Shown here one piece after another: positions 1-6,426 of a stretch of 6,426 nucleotides of DNA (within the stretch, counting starts at the first letter, position 1; each line of letters begins with the position of its first letter). The notes below the pieces were generated by a model. The model did no database searches, was not told the origin of the DNA, and was given only the letters and a program-made list of their open reading frames with translations. The position numbers and the translations under genes were made by a program. The stretch is from an uncultured Lachnospiraceae bacterium (lineage in GTDB: Bacteria; Bacillota; Clostridia; Lachnospirales; Lachnospiraceae): positions 1 to 6,426 of the forward strand of contig CAMJKC010000098.1 of assembly GCA_946406305.1 (NCBI GenBank). Reading direction: 5' to 3'.

Positions 1-486
1 CGACTCTGCTTTCATTATTAACATATTATCTGACTTTGCTGGTATTATTGCAAGAACTAAAACTAGTATCCCCATACCACCAATAAAATGCGTAAAACTT
101 CTCCAGAGGAGATTACACCTATTCATAGTTTCAACATCATCAATTATAGTTGCACCAGTAGTTGTAAATCCAGACATTGTTTCAAATAAAGCATCTATAA
201 AATGTTTTATGTCACCTGATAAAAATAAAGGCATTGCCCCAAAAAATGACAAGACAATCCATCCAAGTCCTACGGTCACAAAACTCTCTGAAGTATAAAA
301 TGCTTGACTCTCCGTTTTATTTCTACATAAAAAATTACCAATTAAATAAATTAAAACTCCTGAAATAAGATACCAAATTCCTGCTCTTTCTCTATAAATT
401 ATAGAGCATAACAATGGTAATGCCATAAGCATTCCTTCTATTTTCACTAAATTGCCAATATAGTATTTTACTAATTTGTAATTCAT
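1..486 (-). CDS. trkH: Trk potassium uptake system membrane subunit TrkH, N-terminal part (cut by left edge)
   Basis: The minus-strand frame from the ATG at 486-484 is open to base 1 and gives 162 residues starting MNYKLVKYYIGNLVKIEGML. It is the start of a TrkH/KtrB-type potassium channel-like transporter, an integral membrane protein usually near 480 residues, so about two thirds is missing. Hydrophobic segments lie near residues 20-30, 37-53 and 70-90. The first pore loop is clear: FETMSGFTTTGATI at 101-114, whose TTGAT carries the selectivity-filter glycine (G111). It is followed by the family-typical GGMGILVL at 136-143. The start overlaps the trkA stop as ATGA, with no good ribosome site of its own, so translation is probably coupled to trkA. 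The partner TrkA would bind its cytosolic face and gate it by nucleotide state. The Trk family assignment is firm; Na+ versus proton coupling cannot be judged from this fragment. Confidence 0.95.
   Translation of the reverse strand, partial: MNYKLVKYYIGNLVKIEGMLMALPLLCSIIYRERAGIWYLISGVLIYLIGNFLCRNKTESQAFYTSESFVTVGLGWIVLSFFGAMPLFLSGDIKHFIDALFETMSGFTTTGATIIDDVETMNRCNLLWRSFTHFIGGMGILVLVLAIIPAKSDNMLIMKAES
483..486 (-). other. ATGA stop/start overlap joining trkA to trkH
   Basis: The trkH ATG (486-484) and the trkA TGA (485-483) share two bases. Upstream bases (GATATTTTAGA) contain no clear Shine-Dalgarno sequence, so termination-reinitiation is the likely way trkH is translated. This arrangement suits two subunits of one complex. 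Confidence 0.8.
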
Positions 487-1844
487 TCTAAAATATCTAC
501 AATGTCATTTACAATTTGATTTTTTGAAATGACAATTACCTTATCCCCTTTCATTATTTCTTGCTCACCATTAGGGATTATAATTTTATTATTTCTATAA
601 ATACATGCAAGCAAAATGTCTTTTTTAATTTTCAAATTTTTAATTTTTAAATTTGTAATCTGAGAGTCCTTACTTACAAAAAACTCAAGTGCTTCAACTT
701 TATCATCACACAATTTATATAATCTTTCAATATTACTCCCTTGAGTATTTTCAAGAGACCTTATTTGTTTTAGTATCATACTTGAAACAATATTTTCAGG
801 ATTTATAATACTACCAATATCAAGCTCTTTTAGCGATTCAATAAAATTAGTTCTATTTATTTTTGTTATAAGTTTGCCTTTCCCAATTTTTTTAGCAAAT
901 AGCGCTAACACAATATTTTCTTCATCTATACCCGTTAGAGGTAAAAAAGCATCAACTGTCTCAATACCTTCTTGCAACAATATCCTTTTATCAGAACCAT
1001 CTCCATTTATAACCGATATACCAGGAAATTTAACTGCCAAATCTTCACAAATAGATTTGTCTTTATCAAATACTTTAATATCTACTTTATCAAGTTGATT
1101 TTTAATATTATTAATTAAATAATAAGTAACTTTTCCACCACCAACTATCAAAACACTCTTAATTTGAAAATAATCAACTCCTGCTTCTTTAAAAAATCTA
1201 ATAGCTCCTTTATGGTCTGCAACAAAACTAATTTTATCTCCTGCCATTATAATATCACTACCTCTTGGTATTATAATATCTTCTCCTCTTTCAATTATAC
1301 AAACAATCAAATTACAATTTAACTTTTGTGACATTTCATACAGACTAATGCCTATTAAAGGAGAATTATTACTAACTACTATTTTTAAAAGATTTACCTG
1401 TCCTTTAAAAAATGATTCACTTGAAATAGTTGATGAGTATCTCATAAGCCTAACCATTTCATTTGCCGCAGCAAGTTCTGGGTTTATTGTATATGATAAA
1501 TATAACTCATTTCTGAGATAGCTAATTTCATTTGTATATTCAGGATTTCTAATTCTTGAGATAGTTTTACACTTAGGATTTTTATGTGCTATAAGACAGG
1601 TCAACATATTTATTTCATCGTTACTCGTGCAAGCAATTAAAAGATCTGCTCTATTTAGACCTGCATCGTCAAGAACAGATTTAACTGCTCCATTACCAAC
1701 TATTGCTAAACAATCATAGTTTTCATTGATTTTATTTAACACTGCCCTATCTTTGTCTATAACAACTATATTATGATTTTCTTTTACTAACTGTTCAACA
1801 ATAGCACTACCAACTTTTCCACATCCAACAACTATAATATTCAT
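483..1844 (-). CDS. trkA: Trk system potassium uptake regulatory subunit TrkA, two RCK units
   Basis: This 453-residue cytosolic protein has the full-length TrkA layout: RCK_N (about 1-120), RCK_C (about 148-222), RCK_N (about 229-350), RCK_C (about 382-453). It should bind NAD(H) or adenine nucleotides and open or close TrkH. The first Rossmann unit is canonical: GCGKVG at 7-12, the ribose-binding acidic residue D30 after strand 2 (VVIDKD), then NGAVKSVLDDAGL and SNDEIN at 75-80. The second has GGGKVT at 235-240, where the last glycine of GxGxxG is Thr, but it keeps D260 (VFDKD), GDGSD at 281-285 and DEEN at 307-310. The start is chosen because it opens directly on the Rossmann strand and has AGGT seven bases upstream. 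It lies 4 bases after the glycosyltransferase stop, and its TGA overlaps the trkH ATG. Some Firmicute RCK_C domains bind c-di-AMP; that is possible here but nothing seen proves it. Confidence 0.96.
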   Translation of the reverse strand: MNIIVVGCGKVGSAIVEQLVKENHNIVVIDKDRAVLNKINENYDCLAIVGNGAVKSVLDDAGLNRADLLIACTSNDEINMLTCLIAHKNPKCKTISRIRNPEYTNEISYLRNELYLSYTINPELAAANEMVRLMRYSSTISSESFFKGQVNLLKIVVSNNSPLIGISLYEMSQKLNCNLIVCIIERGEDIIIPRGSDIIMAGDKISFVADHKGAIRFFKEAGVDYFQIKSVLIVGGGKVTYYLINNIKNQLDKVDIKVFDKDKSICEDLAVKFPGISVINGDGSDKRILLQEGIETVDAFLPLTGIDEENIVLALFAKKIGKGKLITKINRTNFIESLKELDIGSIINPENIVSSMILKQIRSLENTQGSNIERLYKLCDDKVEALEFFVSKDSQITNLKIKNLKIKKDILLACIYRNNKIIIPNGEQEIMKGDKVIVISKNQIVNDIVDILE

Positions 1845-1854
1845 TTTTTTACCT
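1845..1854 (-). promoter_or_regulatory. Ribosome binding site of trkA, made of the glycosyltransferase's last codon and stop
   Basis: The minus strand reads AGGTAAAAAA just before the trkA ATG. The AGG is the terminal Arg codon of the glycosyltransferase gene and the T begins its TAA stop. Spacing from AGG to the ATG is seven bases. The site makes trkA translation dependent on, or at least compatible with, read-through from the glycan gene. Confidence 0.7.
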
Positions 1855-2928
1855 ATTTACTTTCAACTTTGAAAAAATTTTTATATTCTTCTTTTTTACA
1901 TGATATATAAATTTACACATAAGAAAACTCATATAAACACTTTTTAATCTTAAAGGTATATATATAAGCCTTAAATATAAACTTTTCGGTTTTGCATATT
2001 TTATTGATTCTAAAAAATACTTATTATTAAAATAGCTTTTTATAGTTTTTAGTTTTGTGTTTCTATCTAATTCACATTTTTCGTCACATAGATTTGATAT
2101 ACATTCAACTATTCTGTCTATATATCTTCTTGATATCATTTCAAATGAATTTTTATCATCTATTAATCCCCAATATTTATATAAAGAAAGCATCATCTCA
2201 TGTTCTTCTAATCTTTTCTCATATAAATTTTTTATGTATTTTGTAGTCTCTGACTCTTCCCTCTCTCTCATAAAATGATAATAACAGTCTTTTGTGAATG
2301 ATATTTTTTCTATATCTTTTATAACTTCTACAACAAAAGGGAAATCGTCTCTATATGTGTTTGGAAAGACTATATTTTTTGAAACAACATACTCTCTGTT
2401 ATATAATTTATTCCAAGGAGAATAAAACATATTTTTATCAAAATATTTATACGCATCTTTTCTAAAAACCTCTTTATTAGAATACTGAATCTCATTTTCT
2501 GGTATATATTTAAATCTTACATATTCACCATTTTTTACATATGTATCAATATAGAAACCACATATAACTAAATTTGCATCGTTATTTTCTGCTAATTCAT
2601 AGAGATTATATAACATATTTTCTTCTATATAATCATCGCTATCAAAAAAGCATAAATACTTTCCATCGGCCATTTTTATAGCAATATTTCTTGATTCATG
2701 TGCACCGCTATTTTTTTTATGTATGACTTTTATCCTTTTATCTTTTTTTCCATACTCATCACATATAAATCCTGAGTTATCTTTTGAACCATCATCAACT
2801 AAAAACAACTCAAAATTTTTATATGTCTGTTTAAGTATTGAATCAACTGCACGACTTAAATATTTTTCTACATTGTAGACTGGCATTATAATTGAAATTT
2901 TTGGTTCTATACTATTCATATTATGCAT
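1849..2928 (-). CDS. Family 2 (GT-A fold) glycosyltransferase
   Basis: This 359-residue protein has an N-terminal GT2 domain (about 10-125). It shows the opening strand ISIIMPVYNVEKYL, the UDP-sugar-binding VDDGSKDNS at 44-52, NSGAHESRN at 73-81 and the metal-binding FDSDD at 95-99 (the DxD). A second conserved block, PWNKLYNREYV at 171-181 and RDDFPF at 193-198, is typical of the capsule and teichoic-type GT2 subgroup, with the acidic pair D194/D195 a candidate for the general base. The C-terminal 150 residues are helical and basic. Residues about 315-345 alternate hydrophobic and basic groups and may associate with the membrane face. It probably adds a sugar to the lipid-linked glycan begun by the priming transferase just upstream; donor and acceptor cannot be read from the sequence. 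It overlaps the upstream gene by 8 bases if the first ATG is used. A second in-frame ATG three codons on (2919-2917) is an equally good start. Confidence 0.92.
   Translation of the reverse strand: MHNMNSIEPKISIIMPVYNVEKYLSRAVDSILKQTYKNFELFLVDDGSKDNSGFICDEYGKKDKRIKVIHKKNSGAHESRNIAIKMADGKYLCFFDSDDYIEENMLYNLYELAENNDANLVICGFYIDTYVKNGEYVRFKYIPENEIQYSNKEVFRKDAYKYFDKNMFYSPWNKLYNREYVVSKNIVFPNTYRDDFPFVVEVIKDIEKISFTKDCYYHFMREREESETTKYIKNLYEKRLEEHEMMLSLYKYWGLIDDKNSFEMISRRYIDRIVECISNLCDEKCELDRNTKLKTIKSYFNNKYFLESIKYAKPKSLYLRLIYIPLRLKSVYMSFLMCKFIYHVKKKNIKIFSKLKVNR
2917..2928 (-). other. Overlapping start region of the glycosyltransferase with two in-frame ATGs
   Basis: The minus strand reads ATGCATAATATG. 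The first ATG (2928-2926) starts inside the last codons of the priming transferase, whose TAA (2923-2921) sits between the two ATGs; the second ATG (2919-2917) follows that stop by one base. Only a weak AAGAA stands upstream. Conserved GT2 sequence begins at residue 11, so both starts give a complete domain. Confidence 0.6.
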
Positions 2929-4297
2929 TTCTTGTTATAAATTCACTCTCTTTATTATCAAATCCTTCTGTATTCTCTTTCATTACAAAAACTTTTAAAG
3001 TTTTAAAAATGAGTTCTATATCAAAAAGTAAACTTTGATTTTTTATATATATTAAATCAAGTTTTAATTTGTCATATGCTGAAGTATTATACCTGCCATA
3101 TATTTGAGCAAGTCCCGTTATCCCTGCTTTTACTCTTAACCTATATTTAAACTCTTCTATTTGCTTTGAATATAACTCTACATGCTCTATCCTCTCTGGT
3201 CTTGGTCCTACCATACTCATATTTCCTATAAACACATTAAATACTTGAGGAATTTCATCTATATGATATTTTCTTATAACCTTTCCTACTTTTGTAACTC
3301 GATTATCTTCTTTTTTAGTAGGAATTACTTTTTTATCGTCACTCTCGGTCATAGATCTAAATTTTATAATTTTAAACACCTTATTGTCTTTTGTTACTCT
3401 ATTTTGAATAAAAAATACTTTGCCACCATCTTCAAGTTTTATAAGAATTGATACTATTATCATTAATGGCAAAAAAATTATTATAGCTAAAGCACTTATC
3501 ACAACATCAAATAGTCTCTTTACTATGTTATTGATTATGCCTATATCATCATTGTTAGAAACATAAAAAGGTGTATCAAATATATTCATAATTCTACTAT
3601 TTTTAACAATGATGTCAGATAACTTTGGCATTATATAAATGTTGTTTGAAACATTAAAACAATACTTCAATATGTCATTTCTTGTCTCTGATTTTATATC
3701 TCCTACTATTACGTTATAAAACTTATCACATTTTTCTTTTATTTCTTTTAGTGGTCTATCACAATCTATATATTCAACAATATTGTATATATCTTTTCTT
3801 TCACTAAATTTATACATAAGTTTATCAATATTTGAATTGTCAGATATTAAAAGCATTGGCAATGGTTTGTATAATTTTAATAATATAAACTTTACTATGA
3901 ATACCCACACTATTGCCACTATCTCTTGTTTCATTCCTGTAATAACAAGCGGAGTTATAGCAACGAACCCCCTTGAATAAGTTGGAATTATTATTACAAA
4001 ATATATTAATATATTAGTAAAAAAAATTGTTAAAGTAAAAGAAAAAATATTATTACTTATGCTATTTTCATCATACTTTGAACAATCAAAGACTACCATA
4101 AAGGCGATAAAGACCATAGCATATATAAAAGACACAAAGTAATTCCCTTTCATCAAATAGGGTATTCTCATTAATTCATTGTAGTAAAAAACCCATATAA
4201 AATAAAAAAATGCACTTTGTATTATGACTAATAAAAATGCAAATATAAATTTAACACAATTCTTAAACTTGTATTTTTTTTTATAATTTATATACAT
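2921..4297 (-). CDS. Polyprenyl-phosphate sugar-1-phosphate transferase (glycan-priming enzyme, polyPGT type)
   Basis: This 458-residue membrane enzyme should transfer a sugar-1-phosphate from a nucleotide sugar to undecaprenyl phosphate, the first membrane step of exopolysaccharide, capsule or other surface glycan synthesis. The N-terminal part has about four hydrophobic segments (near 14-36, 53-70, 86-106, 125-142). A soluble linker domain (about 145-245) follows, then the bacterial sugar transferase domain (about 258-445) with its membrane re-entrant helix at 264-288. Signature motifs are all present: FIQNRV at 296-301, KFRSM at 312-316, the catalytic Asp-Glu pair in DEIPQ at 347-351, MVGPRPE at 362-368 and KAGITGLAQIYGR at 390-402. 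The domain order matches the WbaP/CpsE-like large class, not the small PglC-like class. The linker lacks the glycine-rich nucleotide motif often seen there. The gene starts one base after the ligase-like gene. The sugar (galactose, glucose or an acetamido sugar) is not predictable by eye. Confidence 0.94.
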   Translation of the reverse strand: MYINYKKKYKFKNCVKFIFAFLLVIIQSAFFYFIWVFYYNELMRIPYLMKGNYFVSFIYAMVFIAFMVVFDCSKYDENSISNNIFSFTLTIFFTNILIYFVIIIPTYSRGFVAITPLVITGMKQEIVAIVWVFIVKFILLKLYKPLPMLLISDNSNIDKLMYKFSERKDIYNIVEYIDCDRPLKEIKEKCDKFYNVIVGDIKSETRNDILKYCFNVSNNIYIMPKLSDIIVKNSRIMNIFDTPFYVSNNDDIGIINNIVKRLFDVVISALAIIIFLPLMIIVSILIKLEDGGKVFFIQNRVTKDNKVFKIIKFRSMTESDDKKVIPTKKEDNRVTKVGKVIRKYHIDEIPQVFNVFIGNMSMVGPRPERIEHVELYSKQIEEFKYRLRVKAGITGLAQIYGRYNTSAYDKLKLDLIYIKNQSLLFDIELIFKTLKVFVMKENTEGFDNKESEFITRNA

Positions 4298-4311
4298 ACT
4301 ACAAAGTGCCT
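4298..4311 (-). promoter_or_regulatory. Weak ribosome site before the priming transferase
   Basis: The minus strand reads AGGCACTTTGTAGT before the ATG at 4297. The only purine-rich candidate is AGG at 4311-4309, eleven bases from the start, which is far. The ligase-like gene's TAG stop lies one base before the ATG, so coupled reinitiation is more likely than independent initiation. Confidence 0.4.
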
Positions 4312-6011
4312 ATATATTTTTTTCTTTCTTCACTCTTTAAATATATATTGACAATTATATACATTGAAACAAAAAATACTGGTGTCGTGATTGGTATAGC
4401 GATATTGATTATAGCCTGAACCATATATGAAATGACAACAAGAGCCAAAATACTTGAGGCATTATTTTCTTTTCTTATTTTGTATGCATATACAAGGGAT
4501 GAAATAAATATTCCTAAGTAAGATACAAGACCTACAACTCCCTCACATATCAAATAATTTATATATTCATTGTGAGCACTATCATAAATTTCTCTATATC
4601 TATTAACCATCTCTTCATAAAAAGACCTTTCTGTGACTATCAAATATGTATCAGGTCCATACCCAAATATTCTCCTCATCCAGTCAAATCTTTCTATAAA
4701 ATTAGTAAAAGCTATTCTCCAGTTATGTCCTCTGTGAGTTCCCCAATCATCATTAAAAAGTAATTCTCTATAAAAAGTAGTTTTTTGCCAAAATTCATCG
4801 TGCTTTTTAAATACATTGACATCCAATACTATTAAGACTGTAACTGCAATGAGTATTAAAACAAAAATTCCCCAAAGTCTTACTACATATTTTGAAACAG
4901 GCATATCAATAGATAGCATATTGCCATTATTTAAAGAATTGTTATTTTTTGCATCCCAAAAAATATTTAAAAAGATTCCTACAAATAAAAATGGAATAAA
5001 AACAAATCTCATTATCTCAATATTAGATAAAGTTTTAAAAATAGAGGTCATAGTATTATAACCTGTTGTATATGTGCATGCTACATACATTGCAAAAATT
5101 CCAAAGAAAAATATAGAAGCTACATAAAAAAATCTAACTACCGACCTTCTATCTTTTATCAAAAAAAATGGAGCAAATATAAAAAATCCAGCATAACTTA
5201 AAATCGTATTATCTGATAATCCAAAAACTGAACCAAGTGAGCAACCTAAAGTCATAACTGCATAAAAAATTGACTTTAATGTATTTTTCTCAACCATGAA
5301 TAATCCAGCTCCCAATGCAAATACCATTGCTGTATAATTAGTAAATGTATTTAAGTTACCAACAGTAGATGCAAACTGAAACTTTTGGTGTTCTTGTACT
5401 CCCTCAAAAAAATTAAATATATTTAATTGAAAAAAGTCTGTAATCCCCCAAACAGATACAATAAAACCACATATTAATGCAAAATCTAAATACCATTTTT
5501 TATATTCAAAAGTTCTTGAAATCATAATATATGATACAAAATATAAAAGCCAACATTCTAAACCTTGATATCTACCTGCATTACCATAAAATGCTTCACC
5601 ACTGTACCTTTTTGCATACATAGTCGATATACAACAACCTATAATCATTATAACAAAAAAAACATCTGTTAAAGTTATATACTTTCCTATGTTTTTTGGC
5701 ATTATCGCCTCTGACAAACGATTAAGTGCACCACCTTTTATGTCGGTATTGCTGTTTACATTTATTAAATAAATAAGCGAAAGAATGAATAATAAAATCA
5801 AATGAACAATCACTATTCCCCTATATGCACCATATCTTGCTGTTAAAATATCAAAATATGCTCTTCTTGTATATAGTGGAAATAAAGCAAGTAATATAAA
5901 AACTACTACTCCTGTTATACCACTTGCTATTTCTTTATATATACTATCAACATTGTAACTGCTTGAATATTTTGCTTTTTTTTCTTTTGTATTAATAACT
6001 AATTTTGACAT
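4299..6011 (-). CDS. O-antigen ligase/polymerase-family (WaaL/Wzy-like) multi-spanning membrane protein
   Basis: This is a 570-residue protein with about 12-14 hydrophobic segments (first near 32-47, last near 537-556) and a long polar loop at about 397-480, the topology of the Wzy_C/O-antigen ligase family. Family-like landmarks are RYQGLECWLLYFVSY at 147-161, GNLNTF at 218-223, THRGHNWRIAF at 425-435, GYGPDTY at 450-456 and SAHNEYINYLICEGVVG at 478-494. By analogy with WaaL, R427 in the loop and H480 in the HNEY motif are the likely catalytic pair. It should act on the outer face of the membrane, either polymerising undecaprenyl-linked repeat units or transferring a finished glycan to an acceptor; sequence alone does not separate these. 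The N-terminus has a basic cytosolic stretch of about 28 residues. The start is supported by GGAG six bases upstream. It lies between an unrecognised gene (3-base gap) and the priming transferase (1-base gap), which supports a surface-glycan role. Confidence 0.88.
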   Translation of the reverse strand: MSKLVINTKEKKAKYSSSYNVDSIYKEIASGITGVVVFILLALFPLYTRRAYFDILTARYGAYRGIVIVHLILLFILSLIYLINVNSNTDIKGGALNRLSEAIMPKNIGKYITLTDVFFVIMIIGCCISTMYAKRYSGEAFYGNAGRYQGLECWLLYFVSYIMISRTFEYKKWYLDFALICGFIVSVWGITDFFQLNIFNFFEGVQEHQKFQFASTVGNLNTFTNYTAMVFALGAGLFMVEKNTLKSIFYAVMTLGCSLGSVFGLSDNTILSYAGFFIFAPFFLIKDRRSVVRFFYVASIFFFGIFAMYVACTYTTGYNTMTSIFKTLSNIEIMRFVFIPFLFVGIFLNIFWDAKNNNSLNNGNMLSIDMPVSKYVVRLWGIFVLILIAVTVLIVLDVNVFKKHDEFWQKTTFYRELLFNDDWGTHRGHNWRIAFTNFIERFDWMRRIFGYGPDTYLIVTERSFYEEMVNRYREIYDSAHNEYINYLICEGVVGLVSYLGIFISSLVYAYKIRKENNASSILALVVISYMVQAIINIAIPITTPVFFVSMYIIVNIYLKSEERKKYIGTL

Positions 6012-6023
6012 ATCTTACTCCAA
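6012..6023 (-). promoter_or_regulatory. Ribosome binding site of the O-antigen ligase-like gene, inside the end of the upstream gene
   Basis: The minus strand reads TTGGAGTAAGAT immediately before the ATG at 6011. The GGAG core (6021-6018) is formed by the last Leu and Glu codons of the upstream gene and lies six bases from the start. It is the best Shine-Dalgarno match at any junction in the window and fixes this start. Confidence 0.8.
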
Positions 6024-6426
6024 GTTTTTCCAGTATTTTGATTCTATAGGTATTTTACTTCCAGCCTTAATATATTGGTCTACTAAATAATCTTTTCCTT
6101 CTATGGTAACTTTGATACTTAAATCATAATCATTATAAACAGTTCCAAAATCTAAATAAGTTCCCGTCTCATCAATTGAAGGATTTTTGTATTTATTATT
6201 TTGCTCTGAACAAGAAAAGCCTATATATGTAAGTGCCATAGATAAAAATAAATCTATATCTTGTTTTGTTGTTCCCTCCATAGTGTCGGCAGTTATATAT
6301 ATTACATTTGGATTATTCGTCCCTGATATATCAAATGAATTATCTTTAATATAAAAAAAAGGTGTGTCTTCTTTCATCATACTTGTCAGTACATCATTGT
6401 GAACCATTACAAAATTAATCTTAATA
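6015..6426 (-). CDS. Unrecognised protein, C-terminal part (cut by right edge)
   Basis: I do not recognise this protein. The minus-strand frame is open from the right edge to the TAA at 6017-6015 and gives 136 residues. An ATG at 6407-6405 would give 130 residues, but it has no ribosome site (the preceding bases are TTAATTTTGTA), and six further sense codons (IKINFV) precede it. I therefore read it as the tail of a longer gene. The visible part looks like a soluble alpha/beta domain: a strand VIYITADT, an acidic amphipathic helix (KQDIDLFLSMALTYIGF), then a strand-rich tail with LDFGTVYNDYDLSIKVTIEGKDYLVDQYI and the ending KYWKNLE. No catalytic motif, repeat or membrane segment is seen in this part. 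It ends 3 bases before the ligase-like gene and supplies that gene's ribosome site, so the two are very probably co-translated. A role in the same glycan pathway is inference from position only. Confidence 0.75.
   Translation of the reverse strand, partial: IKINFVMVHNDVLTSMMKEDTPFFYIKDNSFDISGTNNPNVIYITADTMEGTTKQDIDLFLSMALTYIGFSCSEQNNKYKNPSIDETGTYLDFGTVYNDYDLSIKVTIEGKDYLVDQYIKAGSKIPIESKYWKNLE

Noticed and set aside
622..651. Two adjacent 15-base near-identical units (14 of 15 bases match) in trkA, encoding NLKIK twice (residues 398-407).
   Set aside because: The segment fits the normal length of the RCK_C opening (residue pattern L-x-x-L-x-L before the ILLACIYR strand), so it is not an inserted duplication; AT-rich Lys/Ile/Asn coding explains the similarity.
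874..1098. Plus-strand open frame of 74 residues opposite trkA.
   Set aside because: It lies wholly inside the strongly supported trkA gene, has Ser/Ile-rich antisense composition and no ribosome site, and matches no family.
1845..1865. T-rich run between the glycosyltransferase and trkA considered as an intrinsic terminator.
   Set aside because: There is no GC-rich stem next to it, and in the transcribed direction it is an A-run that forms the spacer of the trkA ribosome site.
2055..2278. Two overlapping plus-strand open frames opposite the glycosyltransferase, with hydrophobic and Phe/Ser-rich translations.
   Set aside because: They are antisense shadows of a Lys/Glu/Met-rich coding stretch; neither has an upstream ribosome site and they overlap each other in different frames.
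3182..3980. Plus-strand open frames of 89 and 65 residues opposite the priming transferase.
   Set aside because: Both are antisense to conserved catalytic or linker sequence, and their composition is what complementing AT-rich codons gives.
4572..5061. Plus-strand open frames of 63 and 81 residues opposite the ligase-like gene.
   Set aside because: They sit over the conserved outer loop and membrane segments of a well supported gene and show no family features or translation signals.
6405..6407. ATG as the true start of the rightmost gene.
   Set aside because: No Shine-Dalgarno sequence precedes it and the frame stays open for all remaining codons to the window edge, so it is more likely an internal methionine of a truncated gene.

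Overview
The window is AT-rich. All six recognisable genes lie on the minus strand, packed end to end with junctions of only a few bases or short overlaps. The very low GC, heavy AGA and ATA codon use, a GGAG-type ribosome site and the protein styles point to a low-GC anaerobic Firmicute, probably a Clostridia member of the Peptostreptococcaceae type. Another AT-rich lineage such as Fusobacteria cannot be excluded by reading alone.

In transcription order (right to left) the layout is: (1) the C-terminal part of an unrecognised protein that runs off the right edge (6015-6426); (2) a 570-residue multi-spanning O-antigen ligase/polymerase-family protein (4299-6011); (3) a polyprenyl-phosphate sugar-1-phosphate transferase that primes glycan synthesis (2921-4297); (4) a family-2 glycosyltransferase (1849-2928); (5) trkA, the cytosolic RCK subunit of a Trk potassium uptake system (483-1844); (6) the N-terminal 162 residues of trkH, the potassium-translocating subunit, cut by the left edge (1-486).

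Genes 2-4 form a surface-glycan module. The priming enzyme would load the first sugar phosphate onto undecaprenyl phosphate at the inner face of the membrane, the glycosyltransferase would extend it, and the O-antigen ligase-like protein would polymerise the exported oligosaccharide or attach it to an acceptor outside. No flippase, chain-length regulator or nucleotide-sugar gene is inside the window, so those must lie upstream or elsewhere. Genes 5-6 form a potassium uptake module, TrkA gating TrkH.

No promoter, terminator, RNA gene, mobile element, CRISPR array or non-coding stretch above 10 bases is visible. The whole window reads as the interior of one polycistronic unit whose promoter lies beyond the right edge and whose end lies beyond the left edge. 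The main points worth a second look are the joining of potassium uptake to a glycan module by a 4-base gap, and the unrecognised protein upstream of the ligase-like gene. I found no convincing evidence of an entirely new type of system.
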